Source: Caulifigura coniformis
GTDB taxonomy: Bacteria; Planctomycetota; Planctomycetia; Planctomycetales; Planctomycetaceae
Assembly: GCF_007745175.1 (NCBI RefSeq)
Contig: NZ_CP036271.1
Coordinates: forward strand, 1,446,154 to 1,510,153
Reading direction: 5' to 3'
DNA length: 64,000 nucleotides
Positions within the stretch are counted from its first letter, which is position 1; every line of letters starts with the position of its first letter. This document shows, one piece after another, positions 8,570 to 17,998 of the stretch. The position numbers and the translations under genes were made by a program. A model generated the notes under the pieces. It made no database searches, was not told the DNA's origin, and worked only from the letters and a program-made list of their open reading frames with translations.

Positions 8570-9508
8570 ATGAGCGCACGCCCCGCCTTCATCGATCCCG
8601 CCGCGCTGATGCGCATCCGCAACCTGGAGTTGCGGGCGAAGTCAGTCGTCGAAGGGTTCATGAGCGGCCTGCACCGGAGCCCCTACCACGGGTTCTCCGT
8701 CGAGTTCACCGAGTATCGGCAGTACGTTCCGGGAGACGACCTGCGGTACCTCGACTGGAGGAGATTTGCGCGGAGCGACCGGGAGTACATCAAGCGATTC
8801 GAAGATGAAACGAACCTGCGGGCGTGGATGCTGGTGGATCTCAGCCGGTCGATGGGGTTCGGCTCGCTGGCGTACAACAAGGCGGAATACGCCAAGACCG
8901 TCGCAGCCACGCTGGCCTATTTCCTCTCGCTGCAGCGGGATGCCACGGGACTGATTACCTTTGACCAGACGCTCAAGGAATATCTTCCCGCGCGGTTCCG
9001 CCCCGGACATCTGCACCGGCTGATGATGTGCCTGGAGAGATCGACCGCCGGCACGGGAACGGACCTGATCGCCCCGCTCGACCAGGTCGCCCAGATGGCG
9101 TCGAAACGGGGCCTGGTCGTCCTGCTCTCGGACATGCTGGCGCCGGTCGCCGATCTCGAGCGCAACCTGGGTTATGTCCGCTCGCGCGGACACGAAGTCG
9201 CAATCCTGAGAATACTCGATCCGGCAGAACTCGATTTCCCGTTCGATCAGCCCGCCATGTTCCACGACCTGGAGTCCGGGCGTGAGCTGTACGTCGATCC
9301 ACAATCGGCCCGGGCGACCTACCAGGAGAAATTCCGGGCGCACCAGGCTGACCTCCAGCAGGCCTGCGACCGTCAGGGGATCACGCTGTACACCCTCCGG
9401 ACGGACGAACCGGTCGAACGATCTCTGTTCGATCTGCTGAGCGCCCGAATGCGGGGAGGCCGGACGACGCGACGGGCATCCTCCACCGGCGCACGGGGGG
9501 GGCGTTGA
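8570..9508 (+). CDS. DUF58 domain protein
   Basis: This 312-residue protein starts at the ATG at 8570, preceded by GGGAGAGGGTGG; in-frame sequence upstream belongs to the repeat insert. It contains the DUF58 core (VEFTEYRQYVPGDDLRYLDWR) and a VWA-like segment with VDLSRSMGFG. DUF58 proteins are regular partners of MoxR ATPases. Unlike many family members it has no obvious membrane segment, so it is probably soluble. Its stop overlaps the next ATG (TGATG), indicating translational coupling. The function is inferred from association only. Confidence 0.9.
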   Translation: MSARPAFIDPAALMRIRNLELRAKSVVEGFMSGLHRSPYHGFSVEFTEYRQYVPGDDLRYLDWRRFARSDREYIKRFEDETNLRAWMLVDLSRSMGFGSLAYNKAEYAKTVAATLAYFLSLQRDATGLITFDQTLKEYLPARFRPGHLHRLMMCLERSTAGTGTDLIAPLDQVAQMASKRGLVVLLSDMLAPVADLERNLGYVRSRGHEVAILRILDPAELDFPFDQPAMFHDLESGRELYVDPQSARATYQEKFRAHQADLQQACDRQGITLYTLRTDEPVERSLFDLLSARMRGGRTTRRASSTGARGGR

Positions 9509-11598
9509 TGGGCCTGCTCTCGCCCCTCTACCTGCTCGGTCTCACAGCGCTTGCGCTCCCGATCCTGTTTCACCTGGTGCGGCGCACGCCGAAAGGACGA
9601 CAGGACTTCAGCTCGCTGATGTTCCTGCAGCCGACGCCGCCGATCCTGACGCGACGAAGCCGGCTGGATCAGCTGCTCCTCCTGCTACTCAGGCTGGCGG
9701 CGCTGGCCCTGCTCGCCTTCGCGTTCGGGCGTCCGTTCCTGCGGGAATCGGCCACGCTGCCATTCGACGCCGTTCCCGGGCGCCGGCTGGCGCTGCTGGT
9801 CGACACCAGCGCCAGCATGCGACGGGGTGATCTGATGCTCCACGCCAGGCGCGCTGTGGAGAATGTGCTCGACGACCTCGGGCCGGACGATGAATTGTCG
9901 CTGTACGTCTTCGGAGACCGCTGCCGCCGTTTGATTGGGCCTTCCGAGATCGAAGCCTCCGCCGGCTCCGACAAATCGGCCGTGGTGAAGAGCCGTCTGC
10001 CGGAGGTCGTACCTGACTGGACCGCCGGCGACCTGGGGGGCGCCCTCGTGATGGTCGCCGGAGAACTTGACTCGTCCACCGACGTCGACCAGTCGGCCGC
10101 GGATCCCGAGATCATCGTGATCACCGACGCCCAACAGGGAAACCGGATCGAGGCACTGCAGGCATTCGAGTGGCCGCCGCGGGTCCGGGTCAGCGTGCTG
10201 CCCGTGTTGCTCAAGGAGACAACGAACGCCCAGGTGACGCTTCTGGAATCCGTCGACAACGGGCCGGCCGCCGATCCGCGGGTGCGCATTGCGTCGTCGG
10301 CCGATTCGACGAAGGAAGAGTTCAAGGTGCGGTGGGATGCCCCGGGCGTGAGCGCGAACAGCGTCTTCGCCAGCGCCTACGTGCCTCCGGGGCAAAGCCG
10401 CGTCGTGAAACTTCCCCGCCCCGAAGCGAGCGTCACGGCCGATCGGGTTGTCCTTGAAGGAGACGACCAGCAATTCGATAACACCTGGTACGTCGCGCCC
10501 CCCCGCAAAGAAAAGCTCGCACTTCTGTACGTCGGGGACGACGACGTGGCGGACGCTAACGGGCAGCGCTACTACCTCGAACTGGCGATCGCCGGCGACC
10601 CGCTGCGGGAAGTGACGATCACCCGGGTTTCCGCGGCGACCGACCTGGCGGACAGCGAGGCGCGACTGGTGGTGGTGAACGGCGCCCTGCCGAAAGACCT
10701 CGAATCGCCGTTTCATGCTCATGTCGAGGCGGGCGGAGTCGTGCTATTCGCGCCGGCGACGAGGGAACAGGCCGAGGCGGCGCTCGCAGGCTGGAAGGGC
10801 GTCTCGCTTCAGGAGACTCAGGCCCCACGCCGGGAGGGACAGTTCTCACTGCTCGGCCAGATCGATTTCACCCATCCGCTGTTCACGGCGTTCGCGAATC
10901 CGCGCTACAGCGATTTCACCAAGATCCACTTCTGGACGCGGTGGGCGGTGGAGGTCGAGTCAGGCGACGGCCCCACGGTCATCGCCCGCTTTGATGACGG
11001 AAGCCCGGCGGTCATGGAGCGCCGCCTCGGAAAAGGACGGCAGATTTTTCTCGCGGCGTCATGGAGGCCGGATGACAGCCAGCTTGCGCTCTCGAGTAAG
11101 TTCGTGCCGCTGGTTGGAGCCCTGATGGACCTGGCCTACGGACGTTCCGGGAACCTGGCGGGCGTGGCGATCAACGAGCCGGTTCCGCTCACCGAGTGGC
11201 GCGGCTCAAAGGCCGTGGCCGTGATCGCGCCGGAAGGAAAGCGGACTGACCTTGCGGACGGGGCGACAGAGTTCCGCGAGACTTCGCAACCGGGAATCTA
11301 CCGCCTGGTGTATGGCGTCGAGGAGCTTCCGTTCGCGGTGAACATGGCCGCGAGTGAAAGCAACACGGCTCCAATGGACGTCGCCCAGTTGGGACAGCTG
11401 GGAGTAAGGATGGGCGTCGAGAAGACGCGTCTCGAGCGGGCGGAAGCGATTCGCCAGCAGCGCGACGTCGAACTTGAAGCTCGACAGAAGCTATGGCGGT
11501 GGGGGATCATTCTGTTGCTGGGAGTGCTGATCGTGGAAACCTGGTGGGGCGGCGTGCGTTCGCAGGCTCCACTCGCGGCCGTCGAGGTGGGGACATGA
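9508..11598 (+). CDS. BatA/VWA domain membrane protein
   Basis: This 696-residue protein opens with a BatA-type N-terminus: MGLLSPLYLLGLTALALPIL, an HLVRRTPKGR loop, then a second membrane helix. It continues into a VWA domain with a MIDAS-like motif (LLVDTSASM) near residues 91-99. A long periplasm-like middle follows, including a segment resembling a class I amidotransferase fold (LGKGRQIFLAASW), and a final membrane helix (WGIILLLGVLIVETWWGG). The ATG at 9508 overlaps the DUF58 stop. It is likely an inner-membrane partner of the MoxR ATPase. The bound ligand is unknown. Confidence 0.85.
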   Translation: MGLLSPLYLLGLTALALPILFHLVRRTPKGRQDFSSLMFLQPTPPILTRRSRLDQLLLLLLRLAALALLAFAFGRPFLRESATLPFDAVPGRRLALLVDTSASMRRGDLMLHARRAVENVLDDLGPDDELSLYVFGDRCRRLIGPSEIEASAGSDKSAVVKSRLPEVVPDWTAGDLGGALVMVAGELDSSTDVDQSAADPEIIVITDAQQGNRIEALQAFEWPPRVRVSVLPVLLKETTNAQVTLLESVDNGPAADPRVRIASSADSTKEEFKVRWDAPGVSANSVFASAYVPPGQSRVVKLPRPEASVTADRVVLEGDDQQFDNTWYVAPPRKEKLALLYVGDDDVADANGQRYYLELAIAGDPLREVTITRVSAATDLADSEARLVVVNGALPKDLESPFHAHVEAGGVVLFAPATREQAEAALAGWKGVSLQETQAPRREGQFSLLGQIDFTHPLFTAFANPRYSDFTKIHFWTRWAVEVESGDGPTVIARFDDGSPAVMERRLGKGRQIFLAASWRPDDSQLALSSKFVPLVGALMDLAYGRSGNLAGVAINEPVPLTEWRGSKAVAVIAPEGKRTDLADGATEFRETSQPGIYRLVYGVEELPFAVNMAASESNTAPMDVAQLGQLGVRMGVEKTRLERAEAIRQQRDVELEARQKLWRWGIILLLGVLIVETWWGGVRSQAPLAAVEVGT

Positions 11599-14500
11599 TG
11601 CACCGGCGCTTGCACGATGAACTGGCCCAGGTCGCCTCCCGCTACCGCCGCCTTCGGCTGTGGCGGGGCCTGGCGATTGCCTGGCTGGCGGCGGCCGCTG
11701 CAGGCGGCATCGCCTGGGTGCTGAGCCCAATGATGCAGGTCTCCGTTCGCGCCGGGGCGCCGCTGCTCGCGGCCGTCGGGTTCCTGCTGGCTGGCATCAT
11801 GGTCTGGCGGTCGCTCGTCGTCGCCCGCAATCACCTGTGGATCGCGAGGCAGGTCGAGCAGAAATACCCCGAACTGAAAAGCTGCCTGCTCGCCGCGATC
11901 GAACAGGAGTCGGAACCTTCTAGCGGCCGCTTCGGGTATCTGCAGTCGCATGTCATTCACGAGGCGCTCGATCACGCGCGAGCCAGGCCCTGGGCCGACG
12001 TCGTTCCCCGGCGGCGGATCGCCTGGGCCATGGCCTCGTCGGCCTGTTCGCTCGCCATGCTGGTCGCGGCCATCATCGCCCTGGGAACTTCGGCCGGACC
12101 GCAACAGGCACAAGCATCGGTCGGCAAGGCAGGTCGTCCCGATCTCCAGGTCACCGGCCAGTTCGGCGTGAGGATCGAACCGGGGAATACGGAGGTCGAG
12201 CGAGGCTCGAGCCTGCTCGTGCTCGCCCGCATCACCGGCCCCGTTCCGCCGGAAGCGGCGTTGACGGTCCAGCAGTCCGGAAAAGAACCGGCCACGCTCG
12301 CGATGAATCGCAGTCTGGAAGATCCGCTGTTCGGAACGCGCATTCCCGATATCCGTGAGCCGCTCGACTATCGCGTGGAAACGGGCGGCATGCTGAAGGG
12401 GCCGTTCCATGTCGACGTGTTTGAGTATCCGCGTGTCGAAAAGGCTGATGCCGAGCTCGTCTATCCGGCCTTCACGAAACTCGAACCGAAGTTGGTGCAG
12501 GATGTTCGCACCGTGACAGTCGTCGAAGGGACGACCATCCATCTGACGTGCCATCTGAATAAGGCAGTCGCTTCGGCCGTGCTGCTGGAAGGCGAGACCC
12601 CCGCGTTCGAACTGCAGCCGGTCTCCGGAGACAAACCCGCGATGCGGACGACGATTCTGGCCGACCGCTCGCGCAAGCTGGCGCTGAACCTCGTCGACGA
12701 CAAGGGGCGGAAGAACAAGGTCTCGTGGAACTTCACGGTCAACGTCGTTCCGAACAACCCGGTCGTGCTGAAGCCGGTCTTCCCGGGAAGAGACATGGAG
12801 GTGTCGCCGCTTGAGGAAATGGACCTCGCGGCCACGGCCTGGGACGACTTCGGGGTCGAGAAGTTTGGAATCAGCTATTCGCTGGCTGGGAAGGAGCCGG
12901 TCGAACTGGTGCTCGGAGAGCATGGAAAGGCGCGGCACAAGAACGAACTGGCGCACCGTGTGGAACTCGAAACGCTGGGCGCCGCTCCAGACGACCTCCT
13001 GAGCTATCACTGGTGGGCCGAGGACCTCGATTCCTCAGGGCAGGTCCGCCGCGTGGAAGGCGACATGTACTTCGCGGAGGTCCGCAAGTTCGAGGAGATC
13101 TTCCGCGAAGGAGAAGCCCAGGCCCGCGGCCAGCAACAACAACAGCAGCAACAGGGACAAGGGCAGAACGAACAGTCGGCCGAACAGCTCGCGCAGCTGC
13201 AGAAAGAAGTCATCAACGCGACGTGGAAGCTGGTCCGTCGTGAACATCCAGGAAAACTGACGGAGAAATTTCCGGACGATGTGGAAGGCGTGCGTGCCGG
13301 GCAGCTGTCGGCACTCGAGAAGGCCGCGGCGCTCGGTGAGAAGGTCACCGATCCGAAGTCGATGGCGTTCGCCGAGGGCGCAGTCCAGCAGATGGAAGAA
13401 GTCGCCAATCAGCTGACGACCGCGAAGGAGACCTCCGATCCGGCGCCGCTGAAGCCGGCGCTCGCGGCCGCTCAATCGGCCTACCAGAACCTCCTCAAGC
13501 TGCGGGCCCGGGAACACCAGGTCACCCAGCAGCAGCAAAGTCAGTCCTCCTCACGGTCCCAATCACGGTCGCAGCAGCAGCGCCAGCAGATGCGGCAGCT
13601 CGATCTCAAGAAGCAGGACAACCCTTATGAGTCGCAGCGAACGGCCAGCGAGAACCAGCAGGAGACGGCCGAACAGCGGGAAGACCGGCAGGCCCTGAAC
13701 CGCCTGCGCGAACTGGCCCGCCGCCAGCACGACCTCAACGAGCGACTGAAGGAACTGCAGGCCGCCCTCGAAGAGGCGAAGTCGGAGAATGAAAAGGAAG
13801 AACTGCGACGGCAGTTGAAGCGTCTGCAGGAAGAACAGCGACAGGTCGTCCAGGATGCGGACGAGCTGGCTTCCCGCATGGAGCAGCCCGAGAACCAGGA
13901 GCGAATGGCCGAGCAGCGTCAGCAACTCGAGCAGGCGCGCGACCAGGCACAGCGAGCCTCGGAAGCCATCGAGCAGGAGATGGCCGGTCAGGCCGCGGCC
14001 AGCGGAACCCGCGCCGAACAGGAGTTCGAAGATCTGCGGGAAGAGTTCCGAAGGCGATCGTCGAACCGCTTCGCGGAAGACGTGCGTCAACTCTCCGACG
14101 CGGCCAATGAGCTGGATCAGAAGCAGAAAGAAATCGCCCGGCAGATGGGGAGCGAACCCGATCCGGAGCAAGAGGCCGGACCGAAGTCACTGGCCGACAA
14201 CGAGAACAAGGACCAGACAGCCGAGGAACTGGCGCGGCAGCGACAGCGATTGTCGACGCTGCAGGAGCGGATGCGCAAGACGATCGAAGAAGCCGAACAA
14301 GATGAGCCGCTGCTGACGAAGCGTCTGTATGACGCCGTCCGCGACCTGCAGGACCAGAACGTCGAACAGGCCCTGGCAGGGACTGAGCAGTCATTGCGGC
14401 GTGGCTTCAGCGATGACGCGAAGCAGCTGGAACGGGTTGCCTCTCAGGGGATCGAAAAGCTCAACGAGAACATGAAGTCGGCTGCGGAGGCCGTGCTGGG

Positions 14501-15656
14501 CGACGACACGGAAGCCTTGCGTCGGGCCCGCGAGGAACTCCAACGGCTGGCCCAGGAGCTGAATGACGAAATCGCCCGCAACGATCCGAACGGTGAGCCG
14601 CAAAACCAGGGGGAACGACCGGGGCAGAATCCCCAGGGGGCCGAGGGACGGGCCGCACGGCCGGGCGAGCAGGGAACGCAACGAGCGGGAGAATCGCCAA
14701 CAGTTCCTTCGATTCCGGGTTTTAACAACCCTGCCGCCCAACCGCCGCGCGACGGCCAGCCCATGCCGGGCGAAGGCCAGCCGAACCAGGCATCGCAAGG
14801 TCGCCCCGGCGAGCAGCCGAACCAGGACGGCCAACGACCCCAACAGCCAGGCGGCCGCGCGCCGTCGCAGTCCGCCGAACAATCGACGCAGGAGGGGCGA
14901 CAGGGGCGAGGACGTCCACAACAGGGCCAGCTGCCGGGCGAAGGCGAACAACAGGCCGATTCTCCGATGTCGCCTTCGACTCCGATGCAACCGATGGGCG
15001 AGCAACCCGGCCAGCAGCCAGGTGAGCAACCGGGCCAGCAAGGCTCGCCGAGTGGTCAGAGCCAGCGTCCCGGCGGCGGTCAGGGTGCATCACCGCAGCC
15101 CGGACAGTGGCAGGGGGGACTGCCGCAGCCAGGCCAGGGGCCAGGGCAAGATCAGGAGGGCCAGCCTGAACGAGGTGAGCCCCGGGACGGCCAGCGCGGC
15201 CCTGACGGGGGCGATCGTCAGCCCCGCGGCCCCCGTCGACTCGACGGCGATCCCAATGGGGGCGGCTTCACCTCCGGCGGCGGCGAGTTCAATCCGGAAC
15301 CAGCCCGCCCCAGGCGTTCTCCCATCACCGGCGACGACTTCCGTGAATGGTCGGATCGGCTTCGCGACGTCGAAGAAATGGTCAGCGATCCCGAGCTGCG
15401 CGCTGAAGCAGCCCGGATCCGGGAGCGGGCCCGCGGCATCCGCAGCGATGTGAGGCGACATTCCGAACAACCAAAGTGGGATGTGATTCGACGGCAGGTG
15501 GCTGAACCGCTTCTCAGCCTCCGCGACCGCGTGGCCGACGAAGTCGTCCGACGAGCGTCCAGGCAGGCCGTGGTTCCGCTCGACCGCGATCCTGTTCCGC
15601 CCGAGTACGCCGAGAAGACGCGGGCGTACTACGAAAGGCTGGGGACCGGCCGATGA
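11595..15656 (+). CDS. Giant DUF4175-like coiled-coil membrane protein
   Basis: This protein of about 1353 residues has two N-terminal membrane helices (LAIAWLAAAAAGGIAWVL and a second at about 55-70) and a third near residue 150. Beta-rich segments then precede a long charged, Gln/Glu-rich region with strong coiled-coil character (about 520-1000). The C-terminal 250 residues are low complexity with repeated GQPGEQPGQ-like units, and a final conserved block is rich in Arg. The layout resembles DUF4175 proteins found beside MoxR/VWA genes. The start overlaps the previous stop (ATGATG). It is probably a long envelope-spanning scaffold; this role is inferred. Confidence 0.75.
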   Translation: MMHRRLHDELAQVASRYRRLRLWRGLAIAWLAAAAAGGIAWVLSPMMQVSVRAGAPLLAAVGFLLAGIMVWRSLVVARNHLWIARQVEQKYPELKSCLLAAIEQESEPSSGRFGYLQSHVIHEALDHARARPWADVVPRRRIAWAMASSACSLAMLVAAIIALGTSAGPQQAQASVGKAGRPDLQVTGQFGVRIEPGNTEVERGSSLLVLARITGPVPPEAALTVQQSGKEPATLAMNRSLEDPLFGTRIPDIREPLDYRVETGGMLKGPFHVDVFEYPRVEKADAELVYPAFTKLEPKLVQDVRTVTVVEGTTIHLTCHLNKAVASAVLLEGETPAFELQPVSGDKPAMRTTILADRSRKLALNLVDDKGRKNKVSWNFTVNVVPNNPVVLKPVFPGRDMEVSPLEEMDLAATAWDDFGVEKFGISYSLAGKEPVELVLGEHGKARHKNELAHRVELETLGAAPDDLLSYHWWAEDLDSSGQVRRVEGDMYFAEVRKFEEIFREGEAQARGQQQQQQQQGQGQNEQSAEQLAQLQKEVINATWKLVRREHPGKLTEKFPDDVEGVRAGQLSALEKAAALGEKVTDPKSMAFAEGAVQQMEEVANQLTTAKETSDPAPLKPALAAAQSAYQNLLKLRAREHQVTQQQQSQSSSRSQSRSQQQRQQMRQLDLKKQDNPYESQRTASENQQETAEQREDRQALNRLRELARRQHDLNERLKELQAALEEAKSENEKEELRRQLKRLQEEQRQVVQDADELASRMEQPENQERMAEQRQQLEQARDQAQRASEAIEQEMAGQAAASGTRAEQEFEDLREEFRRRSSNRFAEDVRQLSDAANELDQKQKEIARQMGSEPDPEQEAGPKSLADNENKDQTAEELARQRQRLSTLQERMRKTIEEAEQDEPLLTKRLYDAVRDLQDQNVEQALAGTEQSLRRGFSDDAKQLERVASQGIEKLNENMKSAAEAVLGDDTEALRRAREELQRLAQELNDEIARNDPNGEPQNQGERPGQNPQGAEGRAARPGEQGTQRAGESPTVPSIPGFNNPAAQPPRDGQPMPGEGQPNQASQGRPGEQPNQDGQRPQQPGGRAPSQSAEQSTQEGRQGRGRPQQGQLPGEGEQQADSPMSPSTPMQPMGEQPGQQPGEQPGQQGSPSGQSQRPGGGQGASPQPGQWQGGLPQPGQGPGQDQEGQPERGEPRDGQRGPDGGDRQPRGPRRLDGDPNGGGFTSGGGEFNPEPARPRRSPITGDDFREWSDRLRDVEEMVSDPELRAEAARIRERARGIRSDVRRHSEQPKWDVIRRQVAEPLLSLRDRVADEVVRRASRQAVVPLDRDPVPPEYAEKTRAYYERLGTGR

Positions 15657-17998
15657 TGCTGGCGGACATCATCTTCGCAGGCAGGGCGTGGTGGCCCTGG
15701 GCAGTCGGTCTGTCAGTCGTGGCGCTCGTCGCGATTTGGTGGAGCTATCGCGGCACGCTTTCGGTGAGCATCGCCCGCTGGATCGCCCTGGCACTCAAAG
15801 CCGCGGCCATCCTGGCGCTGGCCACCTGCCTCGTCGAGCCGCTCGTCACTGGAACACGCCCCCGTCCGGGGAGCAACCTGTTCCTGGTCGTCGCCGACAA
15901 CAGTCGCAGCCTGCAACTGGCGGGCACTCCCGGGCAGACCCGCGGCGAGCAACTGTCCGCGAAACTGAAGGATGGCCAGGAATGGTCAACTCGGCTCGAG
16001 CAGGATTTCGAACTCCGCCGTTACACCGTCGATTCCACGCTCCATCCCGTCAGCAGCTTCAAGGAGATTCCGTTCGACGGCGAGGCATCCGCGATCTCCG
16101 GCTCGCTGACCGCACTGCGGGAGCGTTTCCGCGATCTGCCCGTCGCGGGCATCCTGTTGCTGACGGACGGCAATGCGACCGACCTGGAATCGAATCCACT
16201 CGATGCCAAAACGCTCCCGCCCGTTTATCCGGTGATGCTGGGCTCCGAGGATGAGCTTCCCGACGTGTCGCTCACGCGCGTCCAGGTCAGCCAGACGAAT
16301 TTCGACGCGGCACCGGTGACGATCCACGCCGAGATCGAAGCCCGGGCCGTCGGCGATCGCAAACTCCTGGTGCGGGTTCTGGGCGAAGATGGCAAGGAAG
16401 TCGAACGCCGCACCGTCAAAACCGAACCTGGAAAGACGCTCGCCGAACGATTCCTCATCAAGCCGGACAAAGTCGGCGTCGTGTTCTACACCGTTAAAGT
16501 CGGGCTGGAAGGTGAAGAGCAGGCTGGAACTCCGGACGCTCCCCAATCGGCCGAGGCTACGCTGGCGAACAACTCGCGACTGGCGATGGTCGATCGCGGA
16601 GGAGGCCCCTACCGCGTGCTGTATGTCTGCGGCCGGCCGAACTGGGAGTTCAAATTCCTTCGGCGGTCGATCGAGGACGATGACGAAGTGAATCTCGTCG
16701 GCCTCGTGCGAATCGCCAAAAAGGAGCCGAAGTTCACGTTCCTGGGACGGGCGGGCGAGCGGACCAATCCGCTGTTCCGCGGCTTTGGCAACAAGGGAGA
16801 TGAGAGTCTCGAGGAATACGACCAGCCGGTGCTGATGCGCGTCACCGACGAACAGGGCGAACTGACGGGGGGCTTCCCGAAATCGGCCGAAGAGCTCTAT
16901 CGCTACCACGCGGTTGTCCTCGATGACATCGAATCGGCATTCTTCTCGCAGGACCAGCTGTCGCTGCTGCAGAAATTCGTCAGTCAGCGGGGTGGCGGAC
17001 TGCTGATGCTCGGAGGCAGTGCGTCGTTCGCGGAAGGAAACTGGCAGTGGACGACGGTGGGGGAAATGCTGCCCGTTTATCTCGATCGCGGCGGACCCGC
17101 GGCCACGGAAGACGTCCGCCTCAAGCTGACTCGCGAAGGCTGGCTGCAGCCATGGGTCCGCGTCCGCTCGACTGAGCCCGAGGAGGAGACGCGTCTCGCC
17201 GGAATGCCGGCCTTCAAATCGCTCAACTCCATCAACTCCATCAAGCCCGGCGCGTCGGTGCTGGCCCAGGTGGAATCGGTGGAGGGACACGTCCATCCCG
17301 CTCTCGTCGTCCAGCAGTTCGGCCTGGGACGGAGCGCGGCCCTGCTCGTGGGCGACCTGTGGCGCTGGCATCTCAAGCGTCCGGAAGGAGCAGTCAGCGA
17401 CCTGGAGAAGTCGTGGCGGCAGACGGTGCGATGGCTGGTTTCTGATGTGCCACGGTCGGTCGACGTCACTGTCCGGCGAACCGCGACCGGATCCGCGCCG
17501 GGCATCGAGCTTGCCACGAAAGTGCGAGACAAGGCGTTCGAGCCCCAGGACAACGCAACTGTCACTGCAACGGTCAGGACGCCCGACGGGAAAGACGTCG
17601 AACTGACGACCGAGAGCAGTGGAAAGACGGCCGGCGAATACCTGACGACGTTCATCCCGCGATCCGCCGGTGCCTATCGGGCCACGGTGGTCGCGAAAGC
17701 GGAAGACGGCAGCGAGATCGGACGGCGGGAAATGGGCTGGACCGTCCAACCGGAGACCGAAGAGTTCAAATCGCTCGCCGCGAACAAGGCGTTCCTGGAG
17801 ACCCTCGCGACCGAATCGGGCGGGGAAATGGTCGAACTCGACCGGCTCGACCGGTTCGTGTCGACATTGCCCAACCGGAAGATCCCGGTCACCGAGTCAT
17901 GGACCTACCCATTCTGGCATCAGTCGGGCGTGTTTACCTTCGTGATGTTCTGCCTGGCGGGAGAATGGCTGCTCAGGCGCTGGAAGGGATTGCCATGA
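15653..17998 (+). CDS. VWA/glutamine amidotransferase-like membrane protein
   Basis: This 781-residue protein has two N-terminal membrane helices (about 10-30 and 40-62), a VWA-like start (NLFLVVADNSRSL) and an amidotransferase-like segment beginning GGPYRVLYVCGRPNWEFKF and continuing to GGGLLMLGGSASFAEG. It ends in a membrane helix (FTFVMFCLAGEWLLRR). The arrangement is typical of the last large membrane protein in planctomycete MoxR clusters. It overlaps both neighbours by ATGA. No catalytic Cys of a true amidotransferase is placed convincingly, so it is more likely a binding domain. Confidence 0.8.
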   Translation: MMLADIIFAGRAWWPWAVGLSVVALVAIWWSYRGTLSVSIARWIALALKAAAILALATCLVEPLVTGTRPRPGSNLFLVVADNSRSLQLAGTPGQTRGEQLSAKLKDGQEWSTRLEQDFELRRYTVDSTLHPVSSFKEIPFDGEASAISGSLTALRERFRDLPVAGILLLTDGNATDLESNPLDAKTLPPVYPVMLGSEDELPDVSLTRVQVSQTNFDAAPVTIHAEIEARAVGDRKLLVRVLGEDGKEVERRTVKTEPGKTLAERFLIKPDKVGVVFYTVKVGLEGEEQAGTPDAPQSAEATLANNSRLAMVDRGGGPYRVLYVCGRPNWEFKFLRRSIEDDDEVNLVGLVRIAKKEPKFTFLGRAGERTNPLFRGFGNKGDESLEEYDQPVLMRVTDEQGELTGGFPKSAEELYRYHAVVLDDIESAFFSQDQLSLLQKFVSQRGGGLLMLGGSASFAEGNWQWTTVGEMLPVYLDRGGPAATEDVRLKLTREGWLQPWVRVRSTEPEEETRLAGMPAFKSLNSINSIKPGASVLAQVESVEGHVHPALVVQQFGLGRSAALLVGDLWRWHLKRPEGAVSDLEKSWRQTVRWLVSDVPRSVDVTVRRTATGSAPGIELATKVRDKAFEPQDNATVTATVRTPDGKDVELTTESSGKTAGEYLTTFIPRSAGAYRATVVAKAEDGSEIGRREMGWTVQPETEEFKSLAANKAFLETLATESGGEMVELDRLDRFVSTLPNRKIPVTESWTYPFWHQSGVFTFVMFCLAGEWLLRRWKGLP

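Noticed and set aside
11298-13010. 570-codon minus-strand frame within the BatA and DUF4175 genes
   Set aside because: It is antisense to two well-supported overlapping genes and shows only Arg/His/Gln-rich noise.
13120-13160. Short CAA/CAG runs that could look like a direct repeat or CRISPR
   Set aside because: They encode the Gln-rich coiled coil of the DUF4175 protein; there are no regular spacers.
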